Below are positions 63,598 to 64,000 of a stretch of 64,000 nucleotides of DNA, piece by piece. Origin of the DNA: Alteromonas sp. KUL49 (GTDB taxonomy: Bacteria; Pseudomonadota; Gammaproteobacteria; Enterobacterales; Alteromonadaceae). The stretch's first letter is position 1. Each line of letters starts with the position of its first letter. The notes below the pieces were generated by a model. That model was not told where the DNA came from. It searched no databases and was given only the letters and a program-made list of their open reading frames with translations. The DNA lies in assembly GCF_006538345.1 (NCBI RefSeq), contig NZ_BJKL01000003.1:372001-436000 (forward strand). The letters run 5' to 3'. The position numbers and the translations under genes are program-made.

Positions 63598-64000
63598 TCA
63601 CTTAGCAAACATTTTGAAAATACTGGAAAAGTCTTTGTCAGCGTATCCACCTTGTTCATGCAGACGATATAACGATTGGGCCGCTGCCGCGAGTGGTGTT
63701 GCAGAACCTGTGCCTTTAGCGGTTTCCATGGCTAAGTTTAGGTCTTTATTCATTAATTTGACCATAAACCCACCGTTGTAATCGTTTCGCGACGGCACAT
63801 TGTCCATCACGTCTGGACATGGATTGTATTTTTGTAACGTCCAGTTGCAGCCAGAGCTTTGTAACATAATGTCTGACATGACTTTGGGGTCGATACCGTT
63901 GTCTATGGCTAAACTCAATGCTTCAGACGTACCAGACATCAACACCGCCAACAGCATGTTGTTGCATATTTTTGCAATTTGTCCTGCCCCCACATCACCG
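63598..64000 (-). CDS. 3-hydroxyisobutyrate dehydrogenase-like (partial)
   Basis: The minus frame is open from the window edge to a stop at 63598; the visible 134 residues are the C-terminal helical domain of the 3-hydroxyacid dehydrogenase family: GDVGAGQIAKICNN, where the lysine is catalytic, then SGCNWTLQKYNPCPDV and NDYNGGFMVKLMNKDL, which are typical of MmsB. The NAD-binding half lies beyond the edge. Valine catabolism is likely. Confidence 0.88.
   Translation of the reverse strand, partial: GDVGAGQIAKICNNMLLAVLMSGTSEALSLAIDNGIDPKVMSDIMLQSSGCNWTLQKYNPCPDVMDNVPSRNDYNGGFMVKLMNKDLNLAMETAKGTGSATPLAAAAQSLYRLHEQGGYADKDFSSIFKMFAK

Overview
The window looks like a chromosome segment of a marine gammaproteobacterium of the order Alteromonadales (Alteromonas, Glaciecola or Paraglaciecola type). 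The reasons are a moderate AT bias, the yejK-yejL-yejM block, CysB, SdaA, RlmA, TrhO and class I fumarase of gammaproteobacterial type, and many proteins of marine-gammaproteobacterial character. This placement is inferred from protein style, not from a database search.

Layout. (1) 1-7340 is ordinary backbone: a class I fumarase (cut by the window edge), pabB-nudL, sdaA, cysB, a small sensor kinase and a membrane-anchored protein. (2) 7375-17846 is a block of minus-strand accessory genes: DUF1428, a secreted alpha/beta hydrolase, an orphan sugar-type binding protein, PspC, an NYN nuclease, GNAT, a TonB-domain lipoprotein and MAPEG. It has no convincing recombination sites, apart from weak candidates at its edges. 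(3) 17380-34010 is an integron cassette array. It holds about 27 small, mostly unknown minus-strand genes, nearly all separated by attC sites. From 25.8 kb to 33.7 kb the attC sites are well preserved (mostly 90-117 bp, core ...AAC to GTTRRRY, VCR-like internal palindromes). To the left they become short and degenerate. The genes read leftward, so an attI/integrase would be expected at the right edge near 34.0 kb. No integron integrase gene is visible there or anywhere in the window, so the array is integrase-less here (CALIN-like). (4) 34262-64000 is backbone again: LysR with scoAB, a DEAD-box helicase, EF-hand protein, trhO, a response-regulator/TPR operon, a bile-acid-type symporter, pfkA, a LytTR two-component pair, a PilZ protein, M61 and M23 peptidases, a QueD-like protein, yejK/yejL/yejM, gmhB, rlmA, an OmpR/RstA-type two-component pair, LysR, an outer-membrane barrel, a sugar MFS transporter and a 3-hydroxyisobutyrate dehydrogenase cut by the edge.

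Two general observations matter for anyone using this annotation. First, nine genes are broken by a single-base change in a short A/T homopolymer, in cassettes and in conserved core genes alike (M61 peptidase, ndpA/yejK, rlmA). The most economical reading is residual sequencing indels, and corrected gene extents are given below. Second, in most cassettes the gene's stop codon is supplied by the attC core itself (GTTARRY read on the minus strand gives TAA). This was used to validate gene ends and frameshift corrections.

Functional content of the cassettes is mostly unknown: secreted, lipoprotein and small membrane proteins, a DUF1796-type protein, a DUF4288-like protein, a P-loop kinase-like protein, a membrane-anchored acetyltransferase-like protein and a candidate Abi-alpha (DUF4393) phage-defence protein. 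Two attC sites have their left half replaced by related IS-type termini, one of which carries an IS3-family transposase C-terminus.
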